A stretch of DNA of 64,000 nucleotides from Culex pipiens pallens (GCF_016801865.2 NC_068939.1:40710747-40774746), one strand, 5' to 3'. Counted from the first letter of the stretch, positions 45,136-58,234 are shown. Made by a program: numbers and translations. Notes: generated from the letters alone by a model not told the origin.

Positions 45136-47514
45136 TCATGCCAATTTGGGCTTACTCTGGTCGACAAATCGATGTTTAAGCAGTATGCCGACCGGTTGCT
45201 CGATGAACAGGAATGCGACGAACCCGACGAAGTAGGAAATAACTGCTACGCCCTGCGGTATCCAAAGCAAACTCACCAAGCTCAGCTTGAAGCTCGGTGA
45301 GAACATGTTCAGGATGAGCCGAATCACGGGGATGTGCAGCACATACACGTTGTAGGACAGCTTTCCCAAGCTGGTCATCGCCACCGAGCTGAGATGGGCA
45401 CGAATCTGACCGGGTGGGTTGCGGAAGCATTCGATAAAACAAACGCACAGTGCGGCTACCCCAACGTTACGATACAGGAAGTTGTGAAGAATGGTCATCC
45501 AAGAAGATCGAGGAATCTCGTACTGGTAAAAGATGAACGTTGGGAGGTACGCTAAAGCCAGCAACGGTAGACAAAGCTTTCTCAACCTGCTATACAACTG
45601 TAATTGAAATGAAAATCAGTTTTTTTTTTTCATTTTTGTAACCCAATGACTTACTGGATAATCGTCTAAATTAAGTTTGTTATATTTAGTCTGGTGATAC
45701 ACATATCCAACGACGGCTCCAAGCAAGTAGCTGTTCATGTTTGAATAACTTGGGAAGTACACGTGGTTGATCCATGAGCTATACATGAAGCTAAACTGAG
45801 CTTCACTGAAATAATTCAAATCATAATTTAATCTTATGCAAAAAATTCAATTATTATCGAAATTATTACTCTACCTTAATTTAAGTGGAAACGCAGATTC
45901 CAATCCCATATAGTAAACGATTCCGGTAGGAACAATCAACGCCACGATTACACTGAACGACAGTAATGCATTCGCTCGCTTGGGAGATTTCCAAAATGCT
46001 GATAATAGCAGCAGTGTTGCCAAGAATAGCTGAAAATCAGTCGCCAAGTACCAACCATGAAAATGGCATCGTTCTTCACCAAAAGTTGGAAGATTGTTTA
46101 CGAACAGCACGTTGGTCCACCACTTTTGCTTGCACCGAACTTGCTCTTGAACGAGCGTTTTGTACCCAACGGGACCCAACTGCACTCCCGGCAAGTTAGC
46201 ACCCATTGTAGTTAACAGCAGACAGAAAAAGTAAACTGGAACAATCCGTATCAACCGCATACGTATCTTGGTCCAAAAGTATCCAGAATTTATGTCGGGT
46301 TTCCGCTCAACATCCTGCAACACTGTTGCTGCCAACAATAGACCACTGATGACGAAAAACATCTGCAGAACCACGACCGCCAATGCAAAGACGTCGATCA
46401 GCAGGGGGTTCTTCAGTACCTGCGTGAAGGACATACAAGACTTCATTTGAAACTGTTTTAACCCGGGAAAGCCACCAACCAAACCTGCTCGCCGTACTCG
46501 GGGTTCGCCACTGGGAAGACACCAGAATACATCGCACAGTGCATGATGATAAGAAAAACACTTGCGTACACTCGGACTCCATCGATGTAACCAAAGTTCC
46601 GGTACAGCTCACTCTTGGGCTGTTCCGTCAGGCGACTCCAGTTGCGTCGAACCGAGAAGGATGTCACGACGATATGTCCTAAAGAAAAATACAAAGGAGC
46701 TGCTCAAGATCTTTGGAGATTATGTTGAAATTACCTTTTGCATGATCGTGGCCAATCCAGTCTATCACGTTAGCTCCAACGAAAAGACTTACAAGCGTGA
46801 AAACCGTTATATAGAACATGGTCTCCGGTAGATCTGAAACAAACAATACATTTGGGTTGACAACATAGTTTTGTATATTTATCTGAATACCTAAAGTTTT
46901 TTCGGATGATTCCAAGTCATCCCGGGTGGTGCAATATTCGATCTCGGAGTATGCATGTTGACTAAGGTTATACTTCAGTTCAAGACGGTTGTTCACGCAA
47001 ATGTTGATCAACGCACTATAGCGTAGCTGGAAGTTGTCGAGGTCCGTGCCGAAAAGGTCCTTCGGGAGGATGTACTGTTGAATCGTTCAAAATGTTATCT
47101 TAAATCAACTTATCAACAGTTTGCAGCTCACCGTGTGATTAATTGGAAATTTAAACTGATACAACCGTTTGTGGTTCTTCGCTGGAACTACCGACAATTC
47201 CCGTTGGCAGTTATTCACGCAAATGCCCCAATCCAGCAAATTATGTCGAAAGTCACTAACGATCCTTGGCGAGTCCTAAATCAAACACCATTCCCAGTTA
47301 CTCGAAAAAATCACCACAGCAATTCCAAATCACTACTTACAAAAGTATCCTGATTCCCTCTGAAAACCACCTTCACAAAGCAGTACACTCCGCTAGGGTC
47401 CTCCCGTTGACACCGGAAGAAGTCATCGTAACGATACAACGGAGGAACAATCTGGGAACACTGACCAAGATGGACCAACGCCACCAAAGCCACCAAAACC
47501 CCACACTTAACCAT
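45136..47514 (-). CDS. Gene G: NRF-domain membrane acyltransferase
   Basis: Eight exons give 650 residues: 47341-47514, 47132-47275, 46891-47074, 46735-46833, 46485-46678, 45875-46419, 45655-45805, 45136-45597. The start ATG opens a signal peptide (MVKCGVLVALVALVHLGQCS), followed by PPLYRYDDFFRC and WGICVNNC. R-x10-H (ending IIMH) and RLIR before IVPVYFF are intact. The 151-nt exon ends in LDDYP where F has LDDSW. The intron at 46834-46890 is 57 nt and stop-free. Exons 4 to 7 have the same lengths as those of H. Confidence 0.88.
46834..46890 (-). other. 57-nt stop-free intron of gene G
   Basis: GTATTC...TTTCAG, 57 nt, multiple of three and free of stops. H has a 59-nt intron at the same site. 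Confidence 0.7.
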
Positions 47515-48060
47515 AACTTAACGATCTGCTCCGTAAGAAGGTTCCGAACCAACTGGAAGAACCGTCCGGAAGCAGCTTCCTCGTGACCGTGAGTGGCGTG
47601 CACTGAGAACGTTGCCCCCTTGCAGTACTGGTCCAAACTTTGGTCCAGTTTGTGCTGCACCGTGTTTTCAACTCAAGAAATAGCTCAACCAATCACCCAC
47701 ATGGTAAAAACAACTTTTCAAGTGTATGCCCTCAAGGCTATGGGCATCAGTTTTCAAGTTCAATGCAGACCCGGGAACGGGCGCAAAAAGATTAACTGTG
47801 AAAGTGAAGTTTTATCCCTCCACGGGAAGCTACGTTCTAGATGTTTCTGGGTAACGGGTGAGTTGCTTTTTATTTTTATTTTTCAAATTGATTATAGATA
47901 TTTTTTAAATGTTATTTTTGATAAATGAATCATTGAATTAATTGTCGATCTCAGTACGTAGCAATCTGCAATTTCAAAGCAATAATTCTCGGTGTATTTC
48001 CACCAATGTAAGCAACCATGGCTGAGGATTTCGTCTAGTTTGGGCTACGAGCATAATACA
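47515..48060. other. Upstream flank of gene G, part duplicated at 51137-51414
   Basis: Holds the promoter and leader of gene G. From 47768 to about 48055 the sequence is repeated, diverged, at 51137-51414 beyond the assembly gap. Confidence 0.5.
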
Positions 48061-48109
48061 AATGATCGTAAGTGGACAAACGTCTTCAGCATCGTGCTAT
48101 CTTTTTGTA

Positions 48110-49620
48110 AGTAGCAATTTGACGTTTGAAGAAATCTCGATATCTAAGCAACTAATGGTCCGATTTTCAATGTTAATTTACAAAATTTTCATGAATTTTT
48201 CGATCATTTCGAAAACAATATTTTTATTTTTCAAATCAAGACTAACATTTCAAAAGGGCCAAACGTTCAATATTGCACCCTTTTGAAATGTAAGTTTTGA
48301 TTTAGAAATTTTGATAATATTGTTTTCGAACAGATCGGAAAATTTCACGAATGTTTCATATTTTAACATTGTAAATCGGACCATTAGTTGCTGAGATATC
48401 GACATTGGAGCAATTTTCTACCAAAAACGGAAATGGATTTTATTTGTATTTTTTTTATTTTTCTCAAACTTTATGGGGGCCTTCCCTATGACCAAAGAAG
48501 CTATTTTGTGTCATTGGTTCACCCATACAAGTCTCCGTACAATTTTGGCAGCTGTCCATACAAAAATTGTACGTAAATATTCGAATAACTGTAACTTTTT
48601 AATGAATTTTCTGATCAATTTTGTGTCTTCGGCAAAGTTGTAGGTATTGTTGAGGACTTTTGAGAAAAAATAGGTACACGGAAAAAATTGACAATTTTTT
48701 TATTAACATTTTTTCACAAAAAGTCAATTTCCCAAAATATGTATTTTTTTTTATTTTCGAGATTTTTTGATATGTTTTAGGGGACAAAACCCCGTAACTT
48801 TTGAGCCATAGAGAAACATGGTCATTTTTGAAAAAATAGTGATTTTTGGGAAAAATCGAAATTTCATGCAAAAACAAATTTGACGCAATTTTTGAATGTA
48901 AAATTGAATTTCCATTCGAAAAGTGCTTTACAGATTTTTTGATAAAAGGCTCTGTTTTCAAGATAAAGCCACTGAAAGTTTGATTTTAGCGAAATATTTG
49001 CAGTTTTTCGATTTTTAAAAATAGTGACCATAAGTGACCGTCTCAAAAAAAAATTTTTTTTAAAGATGGTCTAGTGGTCCGATTTTCAATGTTAAAACAT
49101 CAAACATTCGTGAAATTTTCCGATCTTTTCGAAAAAAGTATTTTGATATTTTTTTAAATTATGCCTAACATTTTAAAAGGGCCAAACATTGAATATTACG
49201 CCCATTAAAAATGTTAGTCTTGATTAAATTTTTTTAAAACATTTTTTTTCGAAAAGATCGGAAAATTTCACGAATGTTTTATGTTTTAACATTGAAAATC
49301 GGACCATTAGTTGCTGAGATATTTTCATTAGAAAATGGTGGGCTGTTTGGGTGAGACTTAGAAAACTTCAATTTTCGTGTTTCTTTTTGTTTAAGCCGCT
49401 GTATCTCAGCAACCAGAGGTCCAATCTTCAATGTCTCTTAGACAATTTTATAGCAATTTTTCTGAACCTTTCAAAAAACTACTACTTTTCGATTGGAAAT
49501 TCAATTTTACATTTAAAAATTACGTTGCATGAAATTTCGATTTTTCCCAAAAATCACTATTTTTTCAAAAAAATTAAAAACTCTGCCATTTCCGTTACTC
49601 GACTGTTAAAAAAATTGGAA
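48110..49620. repeat. Complex of inverted repeats with two related palindromes
   Basis: Palindromes at about 48140-48405 and 49065-49325 share arms such as GGTCCGATTTTCAATGTTAA and its complement, with GGGCCAAACGTTCAATATTG near the first centre. Between them lies related AT-rich repeat sequence. No gene. Confidence 0.6.
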
Positions 49621-49870
49621 CATGTCATTTTAAAGGAAATTTAATGTACTTTTCAAATCTACATTGGCCCAGAAGGGTATTTTTTTCATTTAGAAGAAAA
49701 AATTTCATTTTAAAATTTCGTGTTTATTCTTACTTTGCGGGGTTATTTTTTTAGAGTGTAACAATGTTCTACAAAGTTGTAGAGCAGACAATTACAAAAA
49801 AAATTGTTATATAAACATAAGGGGTTTGCTTATAAACATCACGAGTTATCGCGATTTTACAAAAAAAAAG
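49617..49870 (+). repeat. Dispersed repeat family, copy 3 (partial)
   Basis: Direct partial copy of 12725-12985, sharing GGAACATGTCATTTTA and CATCACGAGTTATCGCGATT. Confidence 0.6.
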
Positions 49871-49929
49871 TTTAAAAATAACCAAAAACTGGTTACCTTG
49901 TATCTTTTTTTCAGTGTAGTCCTTATCCA

Positions 49930-50120
49930 TACACTCAAAGTCAGAAGTATCCCTCAAAAGGGTACTTTCAATCCTCAAAAAGGATACTTTCTATCCTTTT
50001 TTAAAGTTCACCCGGCGTCACCCTTTTGAAAGGGTATGTCAAATTCAGTACATTTTCGATACCCTTTTAAAGGGTGACGACGGGTGAACTTGAAAAAAGG
50101 ATACTTTTTACTTTGAGTGT
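49930..50120. mobile_element. MITE with TACACTCAAAGT ends
   Basis: The ends TACACTCAAAGT and ACTTTGAGTGTA are inverted, and a strong inner inverted repeat includes GTTCACCCGGCGTCACCC. About 190 bp, non-coding. Confidence 0.65.
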
Positions 50121-50720
50121 ACCTACAGCTTTGTCGAAGACACCAAATCGATCAAAAAATTCCTTCATATGATACAGATTTTTTAATGTTCATAAATCAT
50201 TTTTGTATCGACAGCTGCCAAATTTGTATGGAAAATTATATGGACAAACTAATGATGCAAAATGGCTTCCTTGGCGTACCGAAGGCACCAAACAAGTTTC
50301 AGCCGGATTAAAAAATACAAAAAATAAATTTGTTCTTTGCTTACATCAGGTGTTATGTAAAATGGCCCTTTGACCCATCTGTAAAGTGATTTTATAATTC
50401 CTTAAAATTAAGGTTTAATTAAAACTTGGGGGGGAACCTTTATTGATTTTTTGTAAATATAAAGGTAATGACTTATCCATGCTTTGATCTAGATTATACG
50501 ACACAAATATTGGGGATTCGAACTCATGATACATGAATTATAAATTAAATTGACTTACACCTGATTAAGAAGACCAACATCTTATCAAATGTTGTTGAAA
50601 TTGAAGGAAAAAAAATCCATTTCCAAATGAGAGGGCAAAAAAACCAAAATTTAATGGAAACCATTTAAAGCGTTTTTTTACAAACGATTGAAATGCAATA
50701 GAAAATATTATTATCATTTA
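50121..50720. other. Intergenic, no gene seen
   Basis: AT-rich sequence without a supportable gene or defined repeat. Confidence 0.3.
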
Positions 50721-50868
50721 AGGGATCATCTATGAACCACGTGGACGCTTAGATTGTCCACGCTCCATACATTTTTTTTTGTGTGGACAATTGTCCGCGA
50801 CGGGAAGGGGGGGGGGGGGAGGGTTGACAATTCCAAAAAAGTGTCCTCGTGGTTTATGGATGGTCCCT
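50721..50868. mobile_element. MITE, second copy of the CCACGTGGAC family
   Basis: The left end AGGGATCATCTATGAACCAC and the right end GTGGTTTATGGATGGTCCCT are inverted, as at 13015-13180. The interior has a run of G. Confidence 0.65.
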
Positions 50869-51035
50869 AAATATTGAATCCTTTTGATGAAAATACGAAT
50901 GCACTCAATCAAAAACCTTTATTTTCATTTTGTCAGTATTTGCAAAATTCTGATTGTCTTCATCCACATTACCTATCGATCTTAAACAGTCCGTGGTAAA
51001 CAAAACTTCTGACAGAAATATTTACACTTTTATAA

Positions 51036-51135
51036 NNNNNNNNNNNNNNNNNNNNNNNNNNNNNNNNNNNNNNNNNNNNNNNNNNNNNNNNNNNNNNNNN
51101 NNNNNNNNNNNNNNNNNNNNNNNNNNNNNNNNNNN
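51036..51135. other. Assembly gap (100 N)
   Basis: Exactly 100 N, the usual placeholder for a gap of unknown size. Confidence 0.95.
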
Positions 51136-51136
51136 A

Positions 51137-51414
51137 GCCGGGATCGGGCGCAAAAAGAATAACTGTGAAAGTGAAGTTTAATCCCTTCACGGGAAGCTAC
51201 GTTCTAGGTGTTTCTGAATAACGGTTGAGTTGTTTTTTTTTGTTATTTTTTCAAATTTATTTTAGATTGTGTAAATGTTATTTTTAATAAATGAATCATT
51301 GAATTAATTGTCGGTCTCAGTTTGTAAGAATCTGCCAATTCAAAGCAAAAATTCTCGGTGTATTACCATCGATGTATGCAACTATCGCTGAGGATACCGT
51401 CTAGTTTGGGCTAC
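51137..51414 (+). repeat. Duplicate of the upstream flank of gene G, abutting the gap
   Basis: Matches 47768-48055 over about 280 bases with scattered differences (for example CACGGGAAGCTACGTTCTAG in both). The left boundary is the N gap, so the full extent of the copy is hidden. Confidence 0.7.
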
Positions 51415-52300
51415 GGAAAAGCATTTTTACAGTTTGAACTCAGGCTAATTTGAACTTTTTTTATAAAACTAAAATTGTTAAACAATAGCTGGCCTCTCTA
51501 GCTACCTTCCAATACTGTGGGTTTTGTTAAATAGTATTCTGTTGTCTCGGAATTTGCATAATAGTTCCAGCTGTCAAAATGCTTATGCGCCCTTTTCAAA
51601 TGTTGCTCTATAAGTATCGTTATCAGGGGGGTCATACAAATTTCTGCATTTTGCCTTGAAAGAGCAGGGGGGTGACATCTATATCTCACTACAGGCAGCT
51701 CGACCGTAGCCAACACAAGCTGTCAACTTCGGCACTAGAACAAAAGGGAACTGTCAACTTCGGCGCCAGCACAAAAGAACGGATCCAAAACAAAGCAACT
51801 ACGCACTGTAAAAAAAAGTACAAAAACCGCAGGCATAAAAAGGAAATAAAGTAATTATTGATTTTATGTAAAATTTTACCGCAATGTACGTTTAAAAGTT
51901 AGTGTATGTTTGTGAGGTGATTTTTATCAAAATAAACTACTAAAGTTGGGATTATTAAGCACACATCGGGCCGATGACTTCATTTAAAGTTGTACTTTTA
52001 TCACATGAAACCATTAACTTAACTTCAGTGTAATTTGACTTTTACTACAGTAATTCTTATAACAAAAATTAAATTATTAATAAAAGAAATATTTTTGTTT
52101 TCACTGTGCGCAGTTTGCGCGCGTTATCAATCTCAATCACCCAAGATGGCGGCCTTTAGCATCCCCCTGTGTAAGAGTGACAAAACGGTCCTGACATGTC
52201 GCAATTGCAATGGTGGGTTAAGATAGCACGAACTGTTCGGACTGACTTTTCACATGAAGAGTGGCAACATAGCACAGAGGTTTTCACGACTTAGGTTGTA
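51415..52300. other. Intergenic, no gene seen
   Basis: No supportable gene. Short open frames at 51498-51716 and 51672-51854 lack recognisable features. Confidence 0.3.
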
Positions 52301-53150
52301 TAGGGGAAGGTGGGGCAAGACGGCCATATGGGGCAAGAGGAACAATCGCTCGTACGGTCGTATTTTTTACAATTTTGATTATTTCCAGTATGAGGGATTC
52401 TTGCTAGCAATGCAATTAGCTGATTCTACTACCACATAGCCGCCAAAACGACAAACATGCCACAGGGCATAAGATTTAATGAAGTTTTTTTCAAAACCTT
52501 AGTTTTCTTATAATTTTTGGAAAGTACAAAATATGGCTTAGGGTTCGTTTTAAGGCTCATTTTATCAAAATGCTATTTTTCCTAGATCAAAAATTTGAAA
52601 AATCTTGTTCAGGTGGGGCAAGTGAACCATATGGATTTTTAGTATGGAAAAAATTACGAATTGCTGCAGCAACATATTTTATTTACTTAAAAACTGATAA
52701 ACAATTGTTTAAAAAATAAGTCCATGCAAAATATAGTGATATTATGAAAATTTCCTTTTTTTCATCTAAGTGATAATTTGTTTTCGTAAAAAGCGATAAA
52801 ATTTTTAGTTAAATATTATTATTTCATCTAAAAATTAAAAAGAAACGTTTCAAATATATTGTAATATGATGTATCTTAGTGATAACAGTTCAATTGTTAG
52901 CAAATTAGCATATTGTTTCATGCATTGTTCCTCTTACCCCAAAGGGTTGTTCGTCTTGTCCCACTAGTTGATTTATAAAATCAATTTTTTACGTTAAAAA
53001 AACATGATTTTTTAAAAACTTGTTCTATCAAAGTCCTAGTCAAGACCTGGAATGAGATGATTATAAAAAAATCCGACAGATTTTTAAACGTTTTTGATGG
53101 GTTATAACGAGCATTTCCTTAGCTTGTTACACTTGCCCCACTTTCCCCTT
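52301..53150. mobile_element. Inverted-repeat element with GGGGAAGGTGGGGCAAG ends
   Basis: The left end GGGGAAGGTGGGGCAAG and the right end CTTGCCCCACTTTCCCC are inverted with one mismatch. Internal copies of GGGGCAAG and TTGCCCC-like blocks occur. About 850 bp, non-coding. Confidence 0.6.
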
Positions 53151-54230
53151 TCTCTTGATTCAAGTCGAGTTTGAGACTGTGAAGGGTGGTGAGGCATTCA
53201 ATCCGCATAAAATGTTTTTTTTTTTTGTAATGATAAGTTTTGTGAGTGATTATTTAGTATTTTGATGTTCAAATATGTAAAATAACACGTTTGGCGATTT
53301 TAAATTTGATGTCAGTAAACACTTAAGTTTCGTCAAGGTATGATAAATTGGGCGCTCGGGATACGGCACAGTCGACAGAATGTGATTTTAGTGAATTCCA
53401 TGCCAATTAACAATCTGGACCCGATGCCTGATTTTTCTGTTACATTCTTATTGGAATTCCATATAAACTGTTACGGGAATCGCAAGCACCGGGTTCTGAC
53501 TATTAATAAATTTGTAAATTTAGGTATTTAGGCAATCGAATCATCCTAAACAACCATGCACTCCCTTATTTTTGCTATCACTATCACTAACATTCAACTC
53601 TGTCGATTGGAGCGTGTACAAGGAGCCCAAATCTATCATACCCTAACAAATCTGACATCAACTTCTCAAAATGTCGAGTTGTGTTGTTATTGAAAACCAA
53701 ATCAATTTTATTTCAGTCAGATCTTTTAGCTCTTATCAAAAACAAATTTTCATGATAAACTAACTAGCCAAAGCTGGATCAACAAACCCAAGTCTAATCA
53801 AGTTTCCTTTGCAATGAACCTGATGAATGAAACAAATGTAAACATGGTTAGGGCACAACCCCTATTACACTTGACCTATTTAAAAAAAAGAGTTGTGTCT
53901 TAACACACATGAAAATTTTGTTTTGAGTCTTACTTAGGTCCCATTCCTAAAACTCAAAAGAAGATACATCTGTTCATCACAAATATTCGTGACGTCATGA
54001 CGACGGACCCGGCATCGTAACATTTCATGTTTATTTACTGTGCATACAAACCCCCTCTCGAAGCTTCCTCTGGTTCACGTATCAACAGTGTAATTAATTT
54101 GCATTTCCACCTGAAGCTGAGTGGTGGACGAGAGTGGTGCAAGAGTATTTTTGAGCAAGTTATCTTCTTTATAAACTTTTTGGAAAAAAAAGAATTTCAG
54201 ATTTACTCGTCTTATATGCTTTGAGAGGTA
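53151..54230. other. Intergenic, no gene seen
   Basis: Short open frames only, with no recognisable motif. Confidence 0.3.
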
Positions 54231-54269
54231 GTATTTTGCAGGGCTGCGGAGTCGGGTCATGTTTCAAAC

Positions 54270-54465
54270 GACTCCGACTCCGACTCCGACTCCGGCTTTC
54301 TGAGATTAGCCGACTCCGACTCCGACTCCGGCTCCGGCTTTCAGCTCTAACCGACTCCGACTCCGACTCCAACTCCGGCCTGCCAACTCTAGCCGACTCC
54401 GACTCCGACTCCGACTCCAGCTTTTAACAAATGGTTGGCTCCGACTCCGACTCCGACTCCACATA
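54270..54465. repeat. GACTCC hexamer array, left subterminal
   Basis: Runs of (GACTCC)n interrupted by short unique spacers. Low-complexity Ser/Arg or Asp/Ser frames across it are artefacts. Confidence 0.8.
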
Positions 54466-54952
54466 TTTTTAAATGTTTCAAAAGTTAGTTAACTATTTTT
54501 TTGAAGGCATTGATAAATAGGATTATCTAAATACTCTCTTAGTCTCATGTTTTTCTCAAGGGAAATAAGTTAGAAACACAAAACGAGAAAAAGTTTCTAG
54601 GTAACAAGTTTTAAACATTATTGAAACAGTAATCAAAAAATATCTGCTGTTCTGAAGGCATTTTCAGAAGAACAAATTTTTTGTAAATATGGATTTATTT
54701 ACTTAACCTTAAATTTACATTTAATTTATGAAAAGCTAATAAATTTGAATATTTAATTTATATTTTTTGAATGAATCATTAAAAGAAACCTAGCCTTAAG
54801 GAGCGATTTAACATATAAATTCAATTTGCTCACTTTTAGGCTGAAATTTATGAGAAGCACAGTTTGATAGCCGCTGTGCTTCTTCTCCTTGGTTTTTTGA
54901 ATAACAATTTTAAACGAAACTACTTTTTAAATCTCCATTGATTTTTTAAGAC

Positions 54953-55206
54953 GTACACTGCCCATGTTCGCATAAATGTCCCATATGCAAGCTGCAAGCT
55001 GAGAAAAACTCAAGGCAAGTTTGTCCCACACATAAGGCAACGTGTTAAGTTTTCACGAAAAAAATGGATTTCCTTCTGATTTCTAGAACAAAGTACTGGA
55101 TGTTATATGCTCTTCTGAAAGAGCACACGATTTTGAACCAAACTGCACCAATAACTCAAAAATGATGAAAATGCATATGGGACATTTATGCGATCACGGG
55201 CAGTAC
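54953..55206. mobile_element. MITE, copy 2 of the 255-bp family, nested in the hAT-like element
   Basis: Near full-length relative of 10064-10321, in the same orientation, with the same ends. Confidence 0.7.
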
Positions 55207-56397
55207 ATCGCGCCATGGCTGAAGGAGATTATTATCGCAAATCAATGTATCTTAAAAATTTCTTCTTGGAAAGGACGCTTAAAGGGTCCTTTTGAAATAT
55301 CCGAGTCCTAGAAAATATTTTACTTAGTGATTTTTGATTGATTTTAATTTTATTTTTTTTATATATTGAGAATGGAGGCGCGCGATACTTCTTGAATCTA
55401 CATCTAAAACAAAGCTTTATGAATGATCCTGCGCCTACATAAAAATATATGAAAAAAACTAAAATTGGAAAAAAAAATAATCCACATGTAAAATATTTTC
55501 TAGGTCACGGATATGATAATAATCACCTTCCGTCATATTGGCGTGGGACATATAAAATTATGAGAAAATTCTTACCGGTTGCAGAATATTTGAAAAAAAA
55601 AAATTAATCCTGTAATTTTTGTTATTCATTTTTTTATCATGTTCTTTTCGGTACTGAAATCTTGAGATTTGTTAAACGATAATTTGAAACGATATCAAAA
55701 TAGTTTGCCTAAGGATCAACACTTTCAGATTTTAGTAGATAAATAGTAAAACATTATGATAATCGATATATTTATCATTTCAATGATTATTTCAAAATAA
55801 TTTGCAACATTTTTTGATATTATTTGTCAGTTTCAAATGTTTTAAACGTACAACAGTGTTTATTATTTTTAATCTTTTTATATACTTCGTAACTTTTTTC
55901 CTGAAAAATGATTTTACTTAAAACCTCCAAAACATTTGCTATCGGGATAAAATATGACTGTTTGTGTCCTTTTTCCAGAAAGAACTGGATTAAATTTGGT
56001 CCAATTTGAATGTAAAGGGTACATAAATATGGGCAAAAAGAAGCAGTCAAAAATCAACTGAATATGTCTGACTTCAAATCCAATATTGTTTATTATTTTT
56101 TAGTTATGATACTACATACTTGGGATAACCAGGTTATCATTTAGTGATCATAGTAAAATAACACAATTAGAGCTTTCCAATCACAATAAAAATGCTTCAA
56201 AACGCAATGGTATCTGCAACACAGCAAAAAAAAGTTGAATTCTGGAAGGTTGAAAATTTGGTAGGTTGAATATTCCTTATTTTTTGAGTAATATTACATA
56301 AAAAATGTGTAAAAATGTGAACCTGATGAATATTCATCAAAAGCTGTTGAATATTCATCAATTCCTGATGTAATATTACACATTTTTCTGTCACCAC

Positions 56398-56604
56398 CCT
56401 ACCAATAGTAGCAGTTGTTTTGTACAGTTTTTTCTGCTCTCGCTTGATCGATTGAAATTTGCTGTATTTATTTTATCCAATGATTGTATTTGAATTAATT
56501 TGTAGCTGTAAGTATTTACAAAACTCTGCATTTGTCATTAGTTAAGCAAATTGTATTATGATTAGTACAACAAATAAACATGAATTGAATTGAATTGAAA
56601 AAAA
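56398..56604 (+). mobile_element. Short retroelement 3' fragment with (TGAAT)n tail
   Basis: About 207 bases ending in GAATTGAATTGAATTG and a short A run. The direct repeat TCTGTCACCA lies at 56388-56397 and 56605-56614. This is the pattern of a 5'-truncated non-LTR insertion. Confidence 0.6.
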
Positions 56605-56792
56605 TCTGTCACCATTTCCTGATGAATATTACCATCATTTTTTTTTCTGTGAACGCAGTGCATGCGAATATAAAAAAAAAAACAATTAAAAATATGAGAA
56701 GTTTTGTGAATTAACCTGAATTACAACAAATACTGAACAGTAACAAAAAACATATTTTTTGATGAATTTTAGATAACTCCGACTCCGACTCC

Positions 56793-58220
56793 TATGGAGT
56801 GCGTGTGCCTTGAGCTGTGCGGTTCGTTTTGTTCAGCGGGCGTGATTCGGCTTCATTTTTTAGTGTTTTATGTGCGTTCTGGTTCGGAAAATGGTTAGAA
56901 AGTCTTCACGTAGTGCCATCAGACTTTAATGTGTCGTTCGTTTTGAAAATTTCGCGGTGATGTCGAGGTTTTTCGAAAGTTTTTGCGTTTGTGATTGATA
57001 TGTTTCGCCATGTTTTTTTCACATTTCGGGCTCAGAGGTACCGCAGCGAGACATATCACACGAATACCAATGCAGTGATACTGCGCTGTGAGAGAGTTTC
57101 TGGAGAGGAAGAGAGGAAAACAAAATAAAAGGAAAAAGAGAGGGCAAACAAACCACGATTTGCTTGTTTGGTGTGTTTGTGTGACAGCTGCTCGTGTTGA
57201 AGAGAGCGAGTGTGTGAGAGGCAGTCAACGTCGATGATACGACGGTCATCGTCACTGCACCGCCGTCATCGATGACTCTCTTGTTCTGGGCTACGGGCAA
57301 TGCCCGGCTTATGAGAGAGAGAGCGAGGAGATTGATCGACGAACTGTGGCGCTTGCTGAGGGAGAGTGGGAGGATGAGTTTCGTGTGCAGAGGTTGACTG
57401 CTGCCCCACCGTTTCCAGGTGGGAGAGCGACGGAAATTTCTGTTGCGCTTGCCGACTGCATTTGGCGGATGCTGCGATGATGTTAGAGTTCGCTGTTCGC
57501 TCGCGTACTCGACAGTTGGTGCCCGCAAGGACTGGGGTCGGAGAGCAAGAAATTGGGAAGGTTGAGGATCAAGGGGGTTTCGCTTCACCTCAGGTATGCT
57601 TTTCCTTTTTCAGATGTTAAGTCAGCAGTTTTCTTCAAGGTGAGTCTGATTATTTTTTGCAATGTATAATTATAACATGTGCACACATGTAAAAATATTA
57701 AATAATAATTTTCATAAAATTTTTAAACCCATCAGAAGTGGTGATCCATGTTAGTACTATTTACTAAATATTATTTTCTCTACCAACAGGTAGCGAGTTG
57801 TGGCGCTATAACCACGGCAAATAGTGTCCAGGGCATTTGTGGAAATACAATGTCCCATCCCCGAGGGTCCCGGAGCACCAAAACTTCTTAGCATGGTGCT
57901 CCCATCGATTTATTGCTCTAACAAACAGGAACGTGAGCGGGGGATCCCCACGTTTCTTCCTCCCCTGTAGATTCAGAATTGTGTTGTTGTTTGAACATTC
58001 GTGCTCAAACTCAACCCACTTCAACGAATCATCTTTGCGGTAAACTTTACGCAGTTGGCCTGGCCGCTTTAACTTTTGTGATGTTTCAAAGCAATTTATT
58101 GCATTGGGGCACTGCAATTGTTAATAATGACAAGAGGATGCTAGGCGTTAATCAACCTAAGGCATTTTCCAGGATGCCCTCGAAAGACTGGCTGCGCTAG
58201 GGTTAGATTAGATTAGATTA
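56793..58220 (+). mobile_element. Retroelement-like insertion with a 29-bp target duplication and (TTAGA)n tail
   Basis: The 29 bases at 56764-56792 are repeated exactly at 58221-58249, and the insert ends in TTAGATTAGATTAGATTA. Long duplications with a simple-repeat tail point to target-primed insertion by non-LTR machinery. At 1.43 kb there is no reverse transcriptase frame. The 189-codon open frame on the minus strand (57019-57588) resembles nothing I know. It is probably an internally deleted copy or a large SINE-like element. Confidence 0.7.
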
Positions 58221-58234
58221 GAATTTTAGATAAC

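Noticed and set aside
54169..54427. Open frames rich in Ser/Arg or Asp/Ser repeats (also at 58213-58583)
   Set aside because: Direct translation of the GACTCC hexamer arrays; not SR proteins.
57019..57588. 189-codon open frame on the minus strand
   Set aside because: It lies inside a retroelement-like insertion, has no recognisable domain and an odd composition, and has no matching exon context.
58198..58220. Telomere-like TTAGA repeat
   Set aside because: It is the simple-repeat tail of the inserted retroelement.
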